A DNA stretch of 16,312 nucleotides from Flavobacteriaceae bacterium (GTDB lineage: Bacteria; Bacteroidota; Bacteroidia; Flavobacteriales; Flavobacteriaceae), in the NCBI GenBank assembly GCA_008081175.1, contig VMCW01000053.1:1-16312 (forward strand), written 5' to 3'. Below the pieces are notes generated by a model, which was not told the origin of the DNA, ran no database searches, and worked only from the letters and a program-made list of their open reading frames with translations. The position numbers were made by a program, and so were the translations under genes. This document shows positions 15,402 through 16,312 of this stretch, one piece after another; positions within the stretch are counted from its first letter, which is position 1, and each line of letters opens with the position of its first letter.

Positions 15402-16045
15402 CTAATTCTATTTTTTTTAGGAACATCCCTTTCATTCAGTCCAATACCGGACATGATGAAAGGGATGTTTTTTTCTATACGGGCCGTACGGGTTTTGGAT
15501 TGTTTGGCTTGACTAAAATGAAGTAGGTAACCACGTTGTCTTCCAGGGGTGAGTTTTTCAAAAGCACTTTTTAGTATAGGGTCTTGCTTAAATTTCTCTA
15601 TCAATTCCTTGGGAAATGTTTCAGGCTCCTTTTTAAATTCTATTTTTAAGCCTGCTTCTTCTATTTCAATTGATTCAAAAACATATCTTTTGATGTCCTC
15701 TTGAATTTGAAGAATTTCTTTACTACTGGTAAAACGAAATTGTCGCATTGCTTGAGAATTTTCTCCTGGTTTGATTAAAATTTCTTTTGAATCAACTAGT
15801 AATGCTCCTTTAAAAAAACTGAGACAACTATAGTTTTTAAAGGCAGCGATCATGAGGATGTTTTTGCTTTGATGTGAGTAGCAGGGCATACTCCATTTTA
15901 GTTCTTCCTTCAGACCACAATCCAAAACGAGCTTTCTCAATAAAGTCAATTCAGCATTCCAGCGGTGTACCTTGCATTTTGGTGTTCCTCCCAAGGAACA
16001 TCTACCACATCCTTCTTCAAGGTATGAATCGATTTTTGGATTCAT
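15398..16045 (-). CDS. YdeI/OmdA-like protein with DUF1801 domain
   Basis: This 215-residue soluble protein combines a DUF1801-type N-terminal half (LKEELKWSMPCYSHQSKNIL, IAAFKNYSCLSFFKGALL) with a C-terminal YdeI/OmdA-type half (EFPKELIEKF-like start at about 143, then LTPGRQRGYLLHFSQAKQSK followed by TRTARIEKNIPFI). Proteins of this type are annotated as YdeI or OmdA family, and the DUF1801 domain is also called iron-chaperone-like; the biochemical role is not settled. Near the N-terminus C13, C16, C24 and H27 form a CxxC-x7-CxxH pattern that could bind zinc or iron. The gene is convergent with DUF3467, and its last 20 or so codons contain the RNA polymerase operon terminator. It lies 61 bp downstream of prfC on the same strand; an own promoter is not clear. 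The ATG at 16045 gives the family-like MNPKIDSYLEEGCGRC. Confidence 0.8.
   Translation of the reverse strand: MNPKIDSYLEEGCGRCSLGGTPKCKVHRWNAELTLLRKLVLDCGLKEELKWSMPCYSHQSKNILMIAAFKNYSCLSFFKGALLVDSKEILIKPGENSQAMRQFRFTSSKEILQIQEDIKRYVFESIEIEEAGLKIEFKKEPETFPKELIEKFKQDPILKSAFEKLTPGRQRGYLLHFSQAKQSKTRTARIEKNIPFIMSGIGLNERDVPKKNRIS
15422..15474 (+). terminator. Intrinsic terminator of the rpoBC-DUF3467 transcript
   Basis: AACATCCCTTTCAT (15422-15435) is perfectly complementary to ATGAAAGGGATGTT (15456-15469). An internal mismatch (TCA/ATG) separates this from a further GTCC/GGAC helix around loop AATACC. Seven T run from 15468 to 15474, giving a strong plus-strand terminator. On the minus strand the hairpin is followed by CCTAAAAAAAA and not a T-run, so it should act in one direction only. 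It lies wholly within the 3' coding end of the minus-strand YdeI-like gene. Confidence 0.88.
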
Positions 16046-16106
16046 AAAAAGCTATTTTAAGTAAAGTATTAAAATCTTTTAACTCTGTTAAATTTATGGG
16101 AAAGAT

Positions 16107-16312
16107 TTAAAACTCAGAAGTGAAATGAAAATGAAGTTCTTTATATTGCTCTTGAGCCATCTGTAAAGAAAATGCCGAGTCTGCTAAAAAGACCAATTGT
16201 CCTCTCTTATCCAGCGCCAAAAATTTTTGTTTTATTCTTTTAAAGTCTTGAAAGGCAGCTGTTTTTTCATCTCCTTCTATCCAGCAAGCTTTGTGAAAAT
16301 TCAGGTTTTCAA
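16107..16312 (-). CDS. prfC: Peptide chain release factor 3, C-terminal fragment
   Basis: This reading frame enters from the right window edge and ends with TAA at 16107-16109. It was found by translating the minus strand: 67 whole codons are visible, beginning ENLNFHKACWIEGD and ending EQYKELHFHFTSEF. The pattern FQDFKRIKQKFLALDKRGQL, then VFLADSAFSLQMAQEQYKEL, matches the C-terminus of RF3, where a LALD segment precedes the residues of the last domain and the protein ends with a short QF-F-type tail. RF3 is the translational GTPase that removes RF1 and RF2 from the ribosome after peptide release. The G domain is outside the window (the full protein is about 530 residues), so the call rests on the C-terminal domain only. 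Its neighbour downstream on the same strand is the YdeI-like gene. Confidence 0.85.
   Translation of the reverse strand, partial: ENLNFHKACWIEGDEKTAAFQDFKRIKQKFLALDKRGQLVFLADSAFSLQMAQEQYKELHFHFTSEF

Noticed and set aside
15478..15500. Repeat ACGGG-CCGT-ACGGG just beyond the terminator
   Set aside because: It is explained by Thr/Arg codons in the YdeI-like coding sequence and is too short to count as a functional repeat.
1..16312. CRISPR array, defence system, prophage or insertion sequence
   Set aside because: No spaced direct repeats, no terminal inverted repeats around an ORF and no related proteins were seen. The window is mostly core housekeeping genes.

Overview
This is an AT-rich chromosomal segment from a member of the Bacteroidota, most likely Flavobacteriia/Flavobacteriaceae. 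The evidence is the gene order (tRNA-Gly, tRNA-Thr, tuf, tRNA-Trp, secE, nusG, rplK, rplA, rplJ, rplL, rpoB, rpoC, DUF3467), tRNAs without an encoded CCA end, A-rich start contexts with almost no Shine-Dalgarno sequences, and a TAnnTTTG-type promoter element ahead of tuf. I cannot name the genus.

Layout. Positions 1-155 hold tRNA-Gly(TCC) and tRNA-Thr(GGT). Positions 166-2297 hold two minus-strand genes overlapping by four bases: a GT2 polyprenyl-phosphate glycosyltransferase and a GT39/ArnT-like membrane glycosyltransferase. They look inserted between the tRNA cluster and tuf, which are usually adjacent in this phylum. Positions 2298-2556 are a divergent intergenic region with candidate tuf promoter elements. 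From tuf (2557) to the DUF3467 gene (15401) everything is on the plus strand: EF-Tu, tRNA-Trp, SecE, NusG, L11, L1, L10, L7/L12, RNA polymerase beta and beta', and a small conserved protein of unknown function. Hairpins lie between tuf and tRNA-Trp, between nusG and rplK, and between rplL and rpoB, where they could set relative expression. A strong terminator for this block lies inside the 3' end of the next gene, which is convergent. Positions 15398-16312 are minus-strand: a YdeI/OmdA-like protein with a Cys-rich N-terminus, and the C-terminal end of peptide chain release factor 3 (prfC), cut by the window edge.

How the genes work together. The central block supplies the transcription and translation core: EF-Tu, the ribosomal L1 stalk (L1), the GTPase-associated stalk (L11, L10, L7/L12), the two large RNA polymerase subunits, the elongation factor NusG and the translocon subunit SecE. 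The two glycosyltransferases are predicted to act in sequence: the cytosolic GT2 enzyme charges a polyprenyl phosphate with a sugar, and the GT39 enzyme transfers it to an unknown acceptor on the periplasmic side.

I found no mobile element, CRISPR array, defence system or clearly new system. The items most worth a second look are the glycosyltransferase insertion, the terminator encoded within a convergent coding sequence, the DUF3467 gene tied to rpoC, and the possible metal-binding N-terminus of the YdeI-like protein.
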